Positions 1 to 6,940 of a DNA stretch of 9,548 nucleotides are shown here, piece after piece (the stretch's first letter is position 1; each line of letters begins with the position of its first letter). Source of the stretch: Microcaldota archaeon. GTDB lineage: Archaea; Micrarchaeota; Micrarchaeia; Anstonellales; Anstonellaceae. The stretch spans positions 3,214 through 12,761 of the forward strand of contig JAPLWY010000117.1 of assembly GCA_026396355.1 (NCBI GenBank), in the 5' to 3' direction. The translations under genes and the position numbers were made by a program. Below the pieces are notes generated by a model that made no database searches, was not told the origin of the DNA, and saw only the letters and a program-made list of their open reading frames with translations.

Positions 1-44
1 ATAGTGCACGCACGCGCCCCTATAGGCTTCCGCGCCTTTTGCAA

Positions 45-57
45 GGGTTATTATACT
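45..57 (+). promoter_or_regulatory. Probable promoter (TATA element) of the hypothetical protein / antiporter unit
   Basis: The sequence GGGTTATTATACT lies about 30 bases upstream of the ATG at 86. An archaeal TATA box at 48-56 would place transcription start around 76-82, giving a leaderless or very short-leader message. The embedded TATACT (52-57) would also pass as a bacterial -10 element, but I see no good -35 element 17 bases upstream. It is the only A/T-rich stretch in the otherwise GC-rich first 85 bases. Confidence 0.45.
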
Positions 58-85
58 TTGACTGCGAGGATTGGGCGGGATAGCG

Positions 86-1018
86 ATGATTTTCCAAGTT
101 TATGCCGAGCCTGAGAAAAAGGAGAGGAAGGGCCCGAAGACGGATGATGAGGCGCACACCATGCCGTTCGGGATAAAGGTCACTTATGGCAAGTTCGAGG
201 TCGAGGCGCCCCCTCCGCTTAAGGAGGAGAGGAGCTCCATGACGAAGCTTCGCCAGGCGAAGGATATTGCCAAAACAGAAGACGTGGGGATGAAGATGGA
301 AGACACCGCGCAAAAGAAGGCGGAGCCGACCCATGAGAAAACCCGCCAGTCAAACACCTATGTTTGGGGATATTACAATGAGGCGCTCCAGGAAACGCAG
401 GCAACCACTGCAAAGTCAGAGGCATTGAGCGAGACTGACAGGATAAGTGACAAGACTGGGGAGAAGAATCAGGAAAAGGAGAGCGAGCAGCAGGTGGCGG
501 TTTCAGGGCACGAGGCTGCCGCGCTGTCGGTTGCCGAGAATTCCACCCAACCGGCGCTTGTCTATTGCGCAGAGGCACAGAATCAGATGCGCCTGCAGCA
601 GGAGGCAAGGGTAATGGCTGTAAAGCGAGAAGAGGTGGAGCGGCTGACAGAGGGAAAACGCGCCAAGGAGGCTGCAAAAGAGCCTGGCACAGAGGATGCG
701 CTCAAGCTTGCGCTGGACAGGAAGAAGGAAGTTTCGCAGGAGTATTTGACGGTTGAGAAGGAATTGAAGGCTGCGGTTGACAAGCTGGATGCGCTCACGC
801 GCGATGACGAGAAAAATGTTGAGAGGATTGCCAGGATGCTGCCGCGCGAGCTGGCAAGGCACCTGCGCGCGAATGGCTTGAAGTTTGCAAGCAGGGTGGC
901 GCTAAGGCGGCAGCTGGTGAGATGGATTGCGACTTCGAAGAAGTGCAAAAGCTCGTTTTCGAAGACAAGTGACGGCAAGCTGAAAAAACTGGTCAGCCTG
1001 TCAAAGCTTTTTGGGTAG
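86..1018 (+). CDS. Hypothetical highly charged, partly coiled-coil protein (310 aa)
   Basis: I do not recognise a family. The protein is soluble-looking, with no signal peptide and no membrane segment. It is dominated by Lys, Glu, Ala, Gln and Arg. Residues 1-50 contain a short ordered-looking piece (MPFGIKVTYGKFEVE, 26-40) followed by prolines. Residues 50-160 are low-complexity and polar. Residues about 165-250 look like a long charged helix or coiled coil. Residues 248-282 (IARMLPRELARHL onward) form an Arg-rich amphipathic stretch, and the tail to 310 is Lys/Ser-rich. I chose the ATG at 86 over the in-frame TTG at 71 because ATG is the stronger codon and the TATA element suggests a start of transcription near 80. 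The stop is 6 bases before the antiporter start, so the two are probably co-transcribed. A role as a soluble partner of that transporter is inference only. The long open frame and the tight spacing to a clear gene support it being real. Confidence 0.65.
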   Translation: MIFQVYAEPEKKERKGPKTDDEAHTMPFGIKVTYGKFEVEAPPPLKEERSSMTKLRQAKDIAKTEDVGMKMEDTAQKKAEPTHEKTRQSNTYVWGYYNEALQETQATTAKSEALSETDRISDKTGEKNQEKESEQQVAVSGHEAAALSVAENSTQPALVYCAEAQNQMRLQQEARVMAVKREEVERLTEGKRAKEAAKEPGTEDALKLALDRKKEVSQEYLTVEKELKAAVDKLDALTRDDEKNVERIARMLPRELARHLRANGLKFASRVALRRQLVRWIATSKKCKSSFSKTSDGKLKKLVSLSKLFG

Positions 1019-1024
1019 ATTCTG

Positions 1025-2824
1025 ATGGATTCCTCGGTAGGGTATTTGCTCCAGCTTTCATTCTTCATAATCTTTGCGCTTTTGGGCACAGTGATTGCGC
1101 TCAAATTTCGCCAGCCGTACGTTGTCGGGCTCTTGGTTTTCGGAATGCTTGCAGGCCCGGGTGTTTTGGGGCTGGTGCAGAACCAGGACCTGATTGGCGC
1201 GATTTCGCAGCTCGGGGCGATTTTCCTGCTTTTCACAGTGGGAATAGAGTTTTCGATTTCGCGCCTGATGAAGTCCGGCTTCCGCGCGCTAATCATCACC
1301 ACTGTGAAAATGCTCGTGCTGTTCCTTGTGGGCTATGAGATTGCGCTTTACTTCGGGCTGGACATGGTCACTTCGTTTTACATAGGGGCGATGATTGCCA
1401 TCACTAGCACTGCCATCCTGTTCAAGATAGTGAGCGAGAAAAAGATGGCTGGCCATCCTGTGCTGCCCTTGCTTTTCTCCATGCTGATTGTGGAGGACAT
1501 TTTCGCGGTTGCCGCGCTCACCTTCTTCTCGAGCTTGAGCGGCGGGGCTGCGACCAATGAGGACAGGCTGGTGTCGCTTGCCATTTCGCTTGGGCTGCTC
1601 GGCGTTTTCTATGTGATTGTGAGAAAGCCCGCCTCCAACCTTATACTGCGCCTCACTTCCACCCTCAACGAGGACTTGATGATACTGGTGTCTTTCTCGC
1701 TTTGCCTGGTGATGAGCATGGTGGCTGGCTATTTCGGGCTCTCGCCTGCCATTGGCGCCTTCCTTGCAGGAAGCATAATTTCCTCGCTGCCCAATTCGCG
1801 CAAGATTGAGAAAACCCTCAAGCCATTGCTTCTGATGTTTGCCGCGCTGTTCTTCCTGTCGCTTGGCATGAGGATAGACCCGCAGTCGGTGATGGACCAC
1901 TGGAATGTTGCGCTTGCGCTGGTGATTGCGTTTGTTGTTGTGTGCTTCGGCTCAGTCTATGCCCTGCTCTATTTCACCGGCACAGCCTCGAAGAATGCGC
2001 TTTTCGGGGCAAGCTCCATGGTGGTGCTGGGGGAGTTCTCGCTCATAATAGCCTCTGAAGCAACAGGTGACATGGGCAATTTCCTGGTTGCAGTAGGCTC
2101 GATGGGAGTGGTTGTGACTGCCATGATTTCCTCCTTTTTGCTTGACAGGCAGGAAAAAATAAGAACTGCGGGCGAGGCGCGCATACCGTACAATATGCGG
2201 TTTGCAGCAGGCTCGCTTGCCATTTATTTCTCGGGCCTGGTGCGCGATTTCTCGCCTGGAGGGAGCTTCTGGAATGTGACTTCGGTCTGCTGGGGCTGCG
2301 TGAGGCAGAAAATCGGCAGGATGGCGTTTGTCGGGCTTTTGATGGTGGCGGCAAGATTCGCAGTGCGATTCATGGATCTGCCTGTGGCCCAGTCTGCGCA
2401 GCTTCGCGCGGCAATACTGATGGTTGGCGCAGTGCCGATACTGTACTATGCCATCGGGATACTGCGAGACACCGCCCCTGTGCTGGACTCGCTTTCGCGC
2501 ACGATTGCAAGGCACAAGAAGAATGCCAAGGCGGAGAACAGGATACTGCTGGACTTTGGAGCAGTGGTTTTCCTGATTTTCCTCGCGTCCGCGCTGCCTG
2601 AAATAGTGGAGTATTTGCAGCTTCCGCCCTTCTTCGGGTTCGGGGATGAGTTGTGCTTGTTATTCGCATTCGCGTTCCTGTGGGACCTTGCCAGGAACGC
2701 AGGCAAGCTGCGCGAGATTGGAAAGAAGCATATTGCGAAAAGAAGGGCGAAGATTAGGAAGGCGAGAAGGGAGCAGAAAATGCGCGCGCGAAGAAGAGAA
2801 GGCGCTCGCTCATCAGGAAGATAA
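1025..2824 (+). CDS. Monovalent cation:proton antiporter, CPA2/Kef-like, with unusual C-terminal membrane extension
   Basis: This is a 599-aa integral membrane protein expected to exchange Na+ or K+ for protons. Residues about 5-375 form the Na+/H+ exchanger domain with some 11-12 hydrophobic helices. Recognisable family elements are FTVGIEFSISRL (70-81), the discontinuous-helix segment AITSTAIL (125-132), MLIVEDIFAVAAL (153-165), GLSPAIGAFLAGS (238-250), FFLSLGMRIDP (276-286) and GEFSLIIAS (336-344). The ion-binding acidic pair is Glu157-Asp158, where relatives carry Asn-Asp, Asp-Asp or Gln-Asp. Kef-type proteins normally continue into a cytosolic TrkA-N/RCK domain. I see no such Rossmann motif here. 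Instead there are about four more hydrophobic segments (roughly 431-449, 460-480, 507-526, 538-555) and a tail from 557 that is nearly all Arg and Lys. The start ATG follows the preceding stop by 6 bases with no clear Shine-Dalgarno sequence, which suggests translational coupling. The transported ion cannot be assigned from sequence. Confidence 0.9.
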   Translation: MDSSVGYLLQLSFFIIFALLGTVIALKFRQPYVVGLLVFGMLAGPGVLGLVQNQDLIGAISQLGAIFLLFTVGIEFSISRLMKSGFRALIITTVKMLVLFLVGYEIALYFGLDMVTSFYIGAMIAITSTAILFKIVSEKKMAGHPVLPLLFSMLIVEDIFAVAALTFFSSLSGGAATNEDRLVSLAISLGLLGVFYVIVRKPASNLILRLTSTLNEDLMILVSFSLCLVMSMVAGYFGLSPAIGAFLAGSIISSLPNSRKIEKTLKPLLLMFAALFFLSLGMRIDPQSVMDHWNVALALVIAFVVVCFGSVYALLYFTGTASKNALFGASSMVVLGEFSLIIASEATGDMGNFLVAVGSMGVVVTAMISSFLLDRQEKIRTAGEARIPYNMRFAAGSLAIYFSGLVRDFSPGGSFWNVTSVCWGCVRQKIGRMAFVGLLMVAARFAVRFMDLPVAQSAQLRAAILMVGAVPILYYAIGILRDTAPVLDSLSRTIARHKKNAKAENRILLDFGAVVFLIFLASALPEIVEYLQLPPFFGFGDELCLLFAFAFLWDLARNAGKLREIGKKHIAKRRAKIRKARREQKMRARRREGARSSGR

Positions 2825-2835
2825 AGGAAAAGCGG

Positions 2836-2890
2836 AAAGGCAGAAGGGAGAGGACGTGAAGGCGCGCAATCCTGCCTTTTTCTTTTTTTT
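2836..2890 (+). terminator. Probable terminator in the convergent gap
   Basis: An 8-bp inverted repeat, AAAGGCAG (2836-2843) with CTGCCTTT (2872-2879), extendable by two G-U pairs, is followed directly by a T-rich tract (CTTTTTCTTTTTTTT, ending at 2890). The T tract alone would terminate an archaeal polymerase. Hairpin plus T tract also resembles a bacterial intrinsic terminator, though the 28-base loop is large. It serves the plus-strand antiporter transcript. The tract runs up to the stop codon of the opposing aminotransferase gene. Confidence 0.5.
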
Positions 2891-3924
2891 CACCTTTTTC
2901 TTTTGCCCTTGCCATCCAGCGCCTTGACCATTTTCCCAATCGCTTCCTCAAGAATAGCGGGAGGCTGGTTTGCGCAGATGCGCACGAACTTATCATAACC
3001 GCCAAAGTCGCTGCCAGGCGCAACCGCAACCCCTTTTTCAAGAAGCGAAAGCGCATACTTTTCGCTGTCCGTTATTCCCTCGTGCCCTGCAAACACGTAG
3101 ATGCCTGACTGCGGCTTGGCAAACTCAAAGCCATGCGCGGCAAGCGCCTTGCATGCAGAATCCGCGCGCGCCTTCCAAATCCTGCGGTTCGCCGCAAGTA
3201 TTTCCTTTTCATTCTCCAGGCATGCAATGCCAGCCTCCTGCACGAACTGGGGCATGCAGGTGCAGGTTATCCGGTTGAACCGCTCGAGCTTCCTTGCAAT
3301 TTCCGCAGGCGCAATCGCATAGCCGAGCCTCCAGCTCTCAAGGCAAAACTCCTTGGAAAATGAGCGCAGGCGTATTTTCCCAAGCTTTCCGATCGGCTCG
3401 AATGCCAGCCCGCGGTATGCTTCGTCCATTATTACGTGCGTCCCGTTCCCTTCCGCTTCCTCCACGGCTTTGCGAAGCGCGCCGCCATCGTAAATTGTGC
3501 TGGTGGGATTGAGGGGGTTGCATATTATTGCAGCATCTGCGGATGGGAGGCTGCCAAACTCCCAGTTGTTCCCAGGGGCTGTCCGCATTTCCTTTGCCTT
3601 GCTTTGCGTCTGGCAGCAAATCAGCCCATACGCAGGCCAGCTTGGAAGCGGGAGCGCCACGCTTTTGCCTTTCCCTGCAAGAAGCGAGACCAGGGCAAAC
3701 AGCAGGTGCTTGGAGCCTGGCCCCACCACCACGTTTTCATAATCGCAGCCCTCCCGTTTTGCTATTGCCTCCCGGAGCTGCGGAAGCCCGGCAGATGGTC
3801 CGTAGCCTGATTTTGCATTGGCCATGCTCAGCCTTGCCGCATCAAGCGCGCACTGCGGCGCCGGAAGGTTGGTGTCCCCGACATTGAGGCGCACTATGCG
3901 CCGCCCTTTCCTTTCCAGCTCCAT
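2890..3924 (-). CDS. PLP-dependent aminotransferase, class I/II; probable aromatic amino-acid aminotransferase
   Basis: The fold-type I aminotransferase is 344 aa from this ATG. It has VRLNVGD (11-17), the PLP-phosphate region YGPSAGLPQLREAIA (41-55), NPLNPTS (136-142), MDEAY with the pyridine-nitrogen Asp167, the Schiff-base lysine Lys191 in RSFSK, WRLGY with Arg199, and the substrate-carboxylate arginine Arg315 in FVRICAN. All key residues are present. As last gene of an operon making phenylpyruvate and hydroxyphenylpyruvate, the likely job is transamination of these to Phe and Tyr. A histidinol-phosphate, aspartate or alanine specificity cannot be excluded. The start is uncertain. In the same frame, 9 codons upstream of the ATG (from a CTG at 3951) read LFYELAEKA, which looks like the family's N-terminal helix. 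A GGTGA ribosome-binding site overlaps the tyrA stop just before it. The stated ATG has only a purine-rich GGAAAAGG ahead of it. Confidence 0.88.
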   Translation of the reverse strand: MELERKGRRIVRLNVGDTNLPAPQCALDAARLSMANAKSGYGPSAGLPQLREAIAKREGCDYENVVVGPGSKHLLFALVSLLAGKGKSVALPLPSWPAYGLICCQTQSKAKEMRTAPGNNWEFGSLPSADAAIICNPLNPTSTIYDGGALRKAVEEAEGNGTHVIMDEAYRGLAFEPIGKLGKIRLRSFSKEFCLESWRLGYAIAPAEIARKLERFNRITCTCMPQFVQEAGIACLENEKEILAANRRIWKARADSACKALAAHGFEFAKPQSGIYVFAGHEGITDSEKYALSLLEKGVAVAPGSDFGGYDKFVRICANQPPAILEEAIGKMVKALDGKGKRKR

Positions 3925-3955
3925 TGCCTTTTCCGCAAGTTCATAAAACAGGGAA

Positions 3956-3960
3956 TCACC
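3956..3960 (-). promoter_or_regulatory. Ribosome-binding site GGTGA overlapping the tyrA stop
   Basis: Read on the minus strand, GGTGA contains the TGA stop of tyrA. It lies 4 bases before the in-frame CTG at 3951 and 31 bases before the ATG at 3924 of the aminotransferase. It is the best Shine-Dalgarno match in this junction and argues for an upstream, non-ATG start of the aminotransferase. Confidence 0.4.
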
Positions 3961-4729
3961 CTATGCGCTTCCTCAGTTTTGCCAGGAAATCCTGCGCTTC
4001 CTCGTAGTCCCGCCCGCTTATTATGTGCTTCAGGTGCTCGAGCCTGGAATTTATCCTCTCTATCTGCGGCACCGACTGCGGGTTGAAGAGTATTTCGCAG
4101 AGCAGGCGGTCGTCCTCGGACAGGAGCCCCTTCGCGATTTTCATGTGCTTGGAAAATGTCGAGCCGGGCACTGCGGTTGAATCCACGCACGAGGCAAACA
4201 TGAGCGAGCTTACGAACGGGGTGGTGAGGGAGTATGCCATCATGCGGTCATGCTCCTTGAAGCCATAGTCGTATACGCGGGCGCCAAGCGCTGAAAAGAA
4301 CCCGCGGAAAAATTCCGCAGCCTCAGCGTCCGACTCGCGCACCACCACCGCATTCTCGCCCTCGAGGGACTCCATGTTGGCGAATGTCGGGCCGAACATC
4401 GGATGCACTGAGGCGAACTTGAAGCCGCACTTTGCGTAATATCCCGGAAGATCGGCCTTCACGGATGCCACGTCGCAAATGACGCAGCCTGCCGGAAGGT
4501 GCGGCAGGCACTCGTCAAACGCCGAAATGGTGTTTTGGAGGCCCACTGCGTTGATCAGCATGTCAGGCGCGAATGCCAAAAGCCCGTCCAGATTCTCAAG
4601 CACTTCCACTTTCCCAAGCCCTGAAGCCTTGCCGGGATTCCGGTCGTACACTGCCACAGTGTGGGCGGCTGAGAGCGTTTTGGCGAGCCAGGAGCCCATC
4701 CTGCCAATGCCTACAATTGCTATCCTCAT
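3956..4729 (-). CDS. tyrA: Prephenate dehydrogenase (monofunctional TyrA)
   Basis: TyrA oxidatively decarboxylates prephenate to 4-hydroxyphenylpyruvate (or arogenate to tyrosine), using NAD(P)+. The 257-aa protein begins with a Rossmann nucleotide-binding motif, IAIVGIGRMGSWLAK (3-17), followed by VAVYDRNP (25-32). Then come DVASVKADL (86-94), the catalytic-His motif HPMFGP (109-114), and EHDRMMAYSLTTPF (159-172). The helical dimerisation part fills the C-terminus. The usual second histidine in the segment after EHD (LTHF or SHLPH type) is not seen; the sequence reads LTTPF. I chose the ATG at 4729 rather than the in-frame ATG at 4750. It starts right at the Rossmann strand, makes an ATGA overlap with the pheA stop, and has GGAGG (4741-4737) 7 bases upstream. 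There is no fused chorismate mutase; that activity sits in the upstream pheA. The protein is slightly shorter than many TyrA proteins. Confidence 0.93.
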   Translation of the reverse strand: MRIAIVGIGRMGSWLAKTLSAAHTVAVYDRNPGKASGLGKVEVLENLDGLLAFAPDMLINAVGLQNTISAFDECLPHLPAGCVICDVASVKADLPGYYAKCGFKFASVHPMFGPTFANMESLEGENAVVVRESDAEAAEFFRGFFSALGARVYDYGFKEHDRMMAYSLTTPFVSSLMFASCVDSTAVPGSTFSKHMKIAKGLLSEDDRLLCEILFNPQSVPQIERINSRLEHLKHIISGRDYEEAQDFLAKLRKRIG

Positions 4730-5859
4730 GCCTTCGCCTCCGGCTTCCATGACTGGTAGCAGCCAAGGTACTTGCAGGACTGGGCCATCTTTTCGACTTG
4801 GGAAAGCGCGGCGGCAACCTTTGCGTCCTGGTCCGAGCCTTCAAAGTCCAGCAGGAACGCGTACTTGCCAGGGTCGCTTTTTATGGGGCGGGACTCTATC
4901 CTGGTAAGGTTGAGCGATGCGTCTGAGAAGACCTTGAGCACGGAAAAAAGCGCGCCTGCCTTGTGCTCGGTTGAGAATATTATGGAGCATTTGTCGCCCT
5001 TTTTCCCGATTGCGCCCTGCCCGCTGCCCGCGCCCTCGTACGGCTTCGCGCTTTGCGCCCCTGCATTTTCCCCTTCCTTTCGCGAAAGCACGAGGAAGCG
5101 CGTGGAATTTGACTTGTGGTCTTCCACATTCTCCTTCAGTATCTCAAGCCCGTAAAGCTCTGCGCACAGCCTGCTTGCGATTGCGGCCGCTGCCCTCGGC
5201 CTGTCCTCTGCAAGCATCATTGCCGCGCCCGCAGTGTCGTAAAACGGCCTTGCCTCAAGCTTGTTCCTCTGCAGGAAGCCCCTGCATTGCGAAAGCGCCT
5301 GCGGGTGGGAATACGCCACCTTGATTTCGCGGTAATCCGCCTCGGGGAGGACGAGCAGGCAGTGGTGCACAGGCACCCTGACCTCGCCCGCAATCCTCAG
5401 CCCGGTTTCCACAAGAAGGTCATTCACCTGGGTGACTGCGCCTTCGATGGAATTTTCCACTGGCACCATGCCAAAATCAAAGGAGCCGCTTTCCACGCCT
5501 TTGAAAACATCCTCGAACTCGCGGCAGCTGATTGGCACTGCGGCCGGCAAAAAGGCGCGGATTGCCATTTCCCCGAATGCGCCATGCTCGCCCTGGAATG
5601 CCACCAGCATGGGATGGCTGTCCTGGATTTTTTTGGATTCCGAGATTATCCCCTTGAAAATGCCCTCCGAGAATTCCGGGCGTACCAGCCCCACCGAGTG
5701 TTTTCTCACATTGCCAAACACCCCCTCCTCGCGCTTCGGGTCGGCAACGCCTTCCTTGTGCTTGCCAGTGCGCAAGGCGAGCTCCATCCTCGCCCCAAGC
5801 AGCCTGACTATCTCGCTGTCAATCAAATCCACCCGCTTCCTAAGTTCCTCAAGCTTCAT
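4726..5859 (-). CDS. pheA: Bifunctional chorismate mutase / prephenate dehydratase with ACT domain (P-protein)
   Basis: This 377-aa enzyme converts chorismate to prephenate and then to phenylpyruvate. Residues 1-80 are an AroQ-type chorismate mutase. Visible features are LRKRVDLIDSEIVRLL (6-21), Arg24, Lys33, DPKREE (40-45) and the closing helix ending in Gln79. Residues about 86-260 are prephenate dehydratase, with FQGEHGAFGEMA (88-99), VPVENSIEGAV (132-142), SHPQALSQC (184-192) and the catalytic NSTRFLVLSR (251-260). A Gly/Ala/Lys-rich linker (about 262-289) leads to an ACT domain (about 291-370) that keeps GALFSVL (302-308) and ESRP (322-325). These are the phenylalanine-binding motifs of feedback-inhibited P-proteins, so allosteric inhibition by Phe is likely. 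The ATG at 5859 is preceded by AGGAGG (5871-5866) with 6-base spacing and overlaps the end of aroC by 11 bases. A longer in-frame extension to 5943 lies inside aroC and does not resemble the family. Confidence 0.96.
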   Translation of the reverse strand: MKLEELRKRVDLIDSEIVRLLGARMELALRTGKHKEGVADPKREEGVFGNVRKHSVGLVRPEFSEGIFKGIISESKKIQDSHPMLVAFQGEHGAFGEMAIRAFLPAAVPISCREFEDVFKGVESGSFDFGMVPVENSIEGAVTQVNDLLVETGLRIAGEVRVPVHHCLLVLPEADYREIKVAYSHPQALSQCRGFLQRNKLEARPFYDTAGAAMMLAEDRPRAAAAIASRLCAELYGLEILKENVEDHKSNSTRFLVLSRKEGENAGAQSAKPYEGAGSGQGAIGKKGDKCSIIFSTEHKAGALFSVLKVFSDASLNLTRIESRPIKSDPGKYAFLLDFEGSDQDAKVAAALSQVEKMAQSCKYLGCYQSWKPEAKA

Positions 5860-6940
5860 GCTCTCCCTCCTTGTTCCCCAATAATATGTCTGCCATGCAG
5901 AATGCCGCAACGTTTTCCACCACTGGCACTGCGCGTATTGCAATGCATGGGTCGTGCCTTCCCTGTATCCGGAGCCTTGCGCTTGCGTTTGTTTCCAGAT
6001 CCACGGTTTCCTGCTCAGTGAAAATGCTTGCAGTCGGCTTGAATGCCACCCGGAACACTATGGGCATGCCGCTTGACAGCCCGCCCAATATCCCGCCGGC
6101 ATTGTTGGTGCGCGTCTTCACCTTGCCTGCCTCAAAATAGAATGCGTCGTTGTGCTCGCTCCCCAGCATGCCGGAAGCGGCAAAGCCTGCCCCGAATTCT
6201 ATGCCTTTTGCGGCAGGGATGGCGAATATCGCCTGCGAGATATTGCTTTCAATGGAACCGAACATGGGCTCGCCAATGCCTGCCGGGACCCCGGTTATCC
6301 TGCATTCCACAATCCCGCCTATGGAGTCGCCTGCGTTTTTCGCCTTTTCCACGGCATGAGACATTTTCCTTGCAACCGCCATGTCGGCAGTATGCACGCA
6401 GTTCCTGTACGTGTTTTCAAGTATCATCTGCTCGGAAACCTCGCCTTCCAGCTTCAAGCTGCCAATCTGCCTTGCAAATGCGAATGTGCGGATTCCGCGC
6501 GCAAGGAGCAGCTTTTTTGCAATCGCGCCAGCCATCACAAATGCAGCAGTCATCCTGCCTGAGAAAACCCCGCCGCCGCTTTGCGCTTTGCCGTACTTTA
6601 TGCTCGAGGTGAAGTCCGCATGCCCTGGGCGGGGGGTTTTAGCAAAAGCAGCGTAATGCTGAGGCTTGGTGTCGCTGTTTTTCACAAGCATGCGGATTTT
6701 TTCCCCTGTTGTCTTTCCGCCCTTGATGCCGCTTTCAATGATGAGCTTGTCCTTTTCCATCCTTCCGCTCACAAGAGAGCTAACGCCCGGCTTTCGCCTG
6801 TCCAGCTGCAGCTGTATCTCATCCTCGCCAATCAACAGCCCTTTGGGGCATCCCTCTATTTCCACGCCCACATGCAAGCCATGGCTGCTGCCGAACACGG
6901 CTATCCTGAAATTTTCGCCAAACGAGAAAGAATTTTTCAT
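5849..6940 (-). CDS. aroC: Chorismate synthase
   Basis: This enzyme catalyses the FMN-dependent conversion of EPSP to chorismate. At 363 aa it has the normal length. Family landmarks include FGSSHG (16-21, catalytic His20), LDRRKPG (46-52), ESGIKGGKTTGEKI (69-82), RPGHADFTSSIKYG (104-117, second catalytic His106), VPAGIGEPMFGSIESNIS (218-235), GIEFGAGF (246-253), AGGILGGLSSGMPI (281-294), FKPTASI (300-306) and the C-terminal signature GRHDPCIAIRAVPVVE (327-342). Two motifs deviate from the textbook version. GESHG reads GSSHG. The GGGRSSARET loop reads SGGGVFSGRMTAA (121-133), a form I associate with a variant branch found in some clostridial-type enzymes. The start ATG shares bases with the aroA stop (ATGA) and has AGGTGA (6950-6945) 4 bases upstream. 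Confidence 0.96.
   Translation of the reverse strand: MKNSFSFGENFRIAVFGSSHGLHVGVEIEGCPKGLLIGEDEIQLQLDRRKPGVSSLVSGRMEKDKLIIESGIKGGKTTGEKIRMLVKNSDTKPQHYAAFAKTPRPGHADFTSSIKYGKAQSGGGVFSGRMTAAFVMAGAIAKKLLLARGIRTFAFARQIGSLKLEGEVSEQMILENTYRNCVHTADMAVARKMSHAVEKAKNAGDSIGGIVECRITGVPAGIGEPMFGSIESNISQAIFAIPAAKGIEFGAGFAASGMLGSEHNDAFYFEAGKVKTRTNNAGGILGGLSSGMPIVFRVAFKPTASIFTEQETVDLETNASARLRIQGRHDPCIAIRAVPVVENVAAFCMADILLGNKEGEHEA

Noticed and set aside
20..26. CTATAGG as a second TATA-like element near the left edge
   Set aside because: It is short, GC-flanked and too far from any start codon. The element at 48-56 is clearly better. I see nothing else, such as an RNA gene, in bases 1-44.
71..85. TTG start for the first plus-strand gene
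   Set aside because: The in-frame ATG at 86 is only five codons downstream and is better placed relative to the TATA element.
5860..5943. Extended start for pheA
   Set aside because: The extra 28 residues lie inside aroC and do not resemble chorismate mutase. The ATG at 5859 has an excellent AGGAGG site and begins exactly at the family N-terminus.
5116..6021. Open frame of 301 codons on the plus strand
   Set aside because: It is antisense to pheA and aroC and has a Cys/His/Pro-rich translation without motifs, so it is a shadow of those genes.
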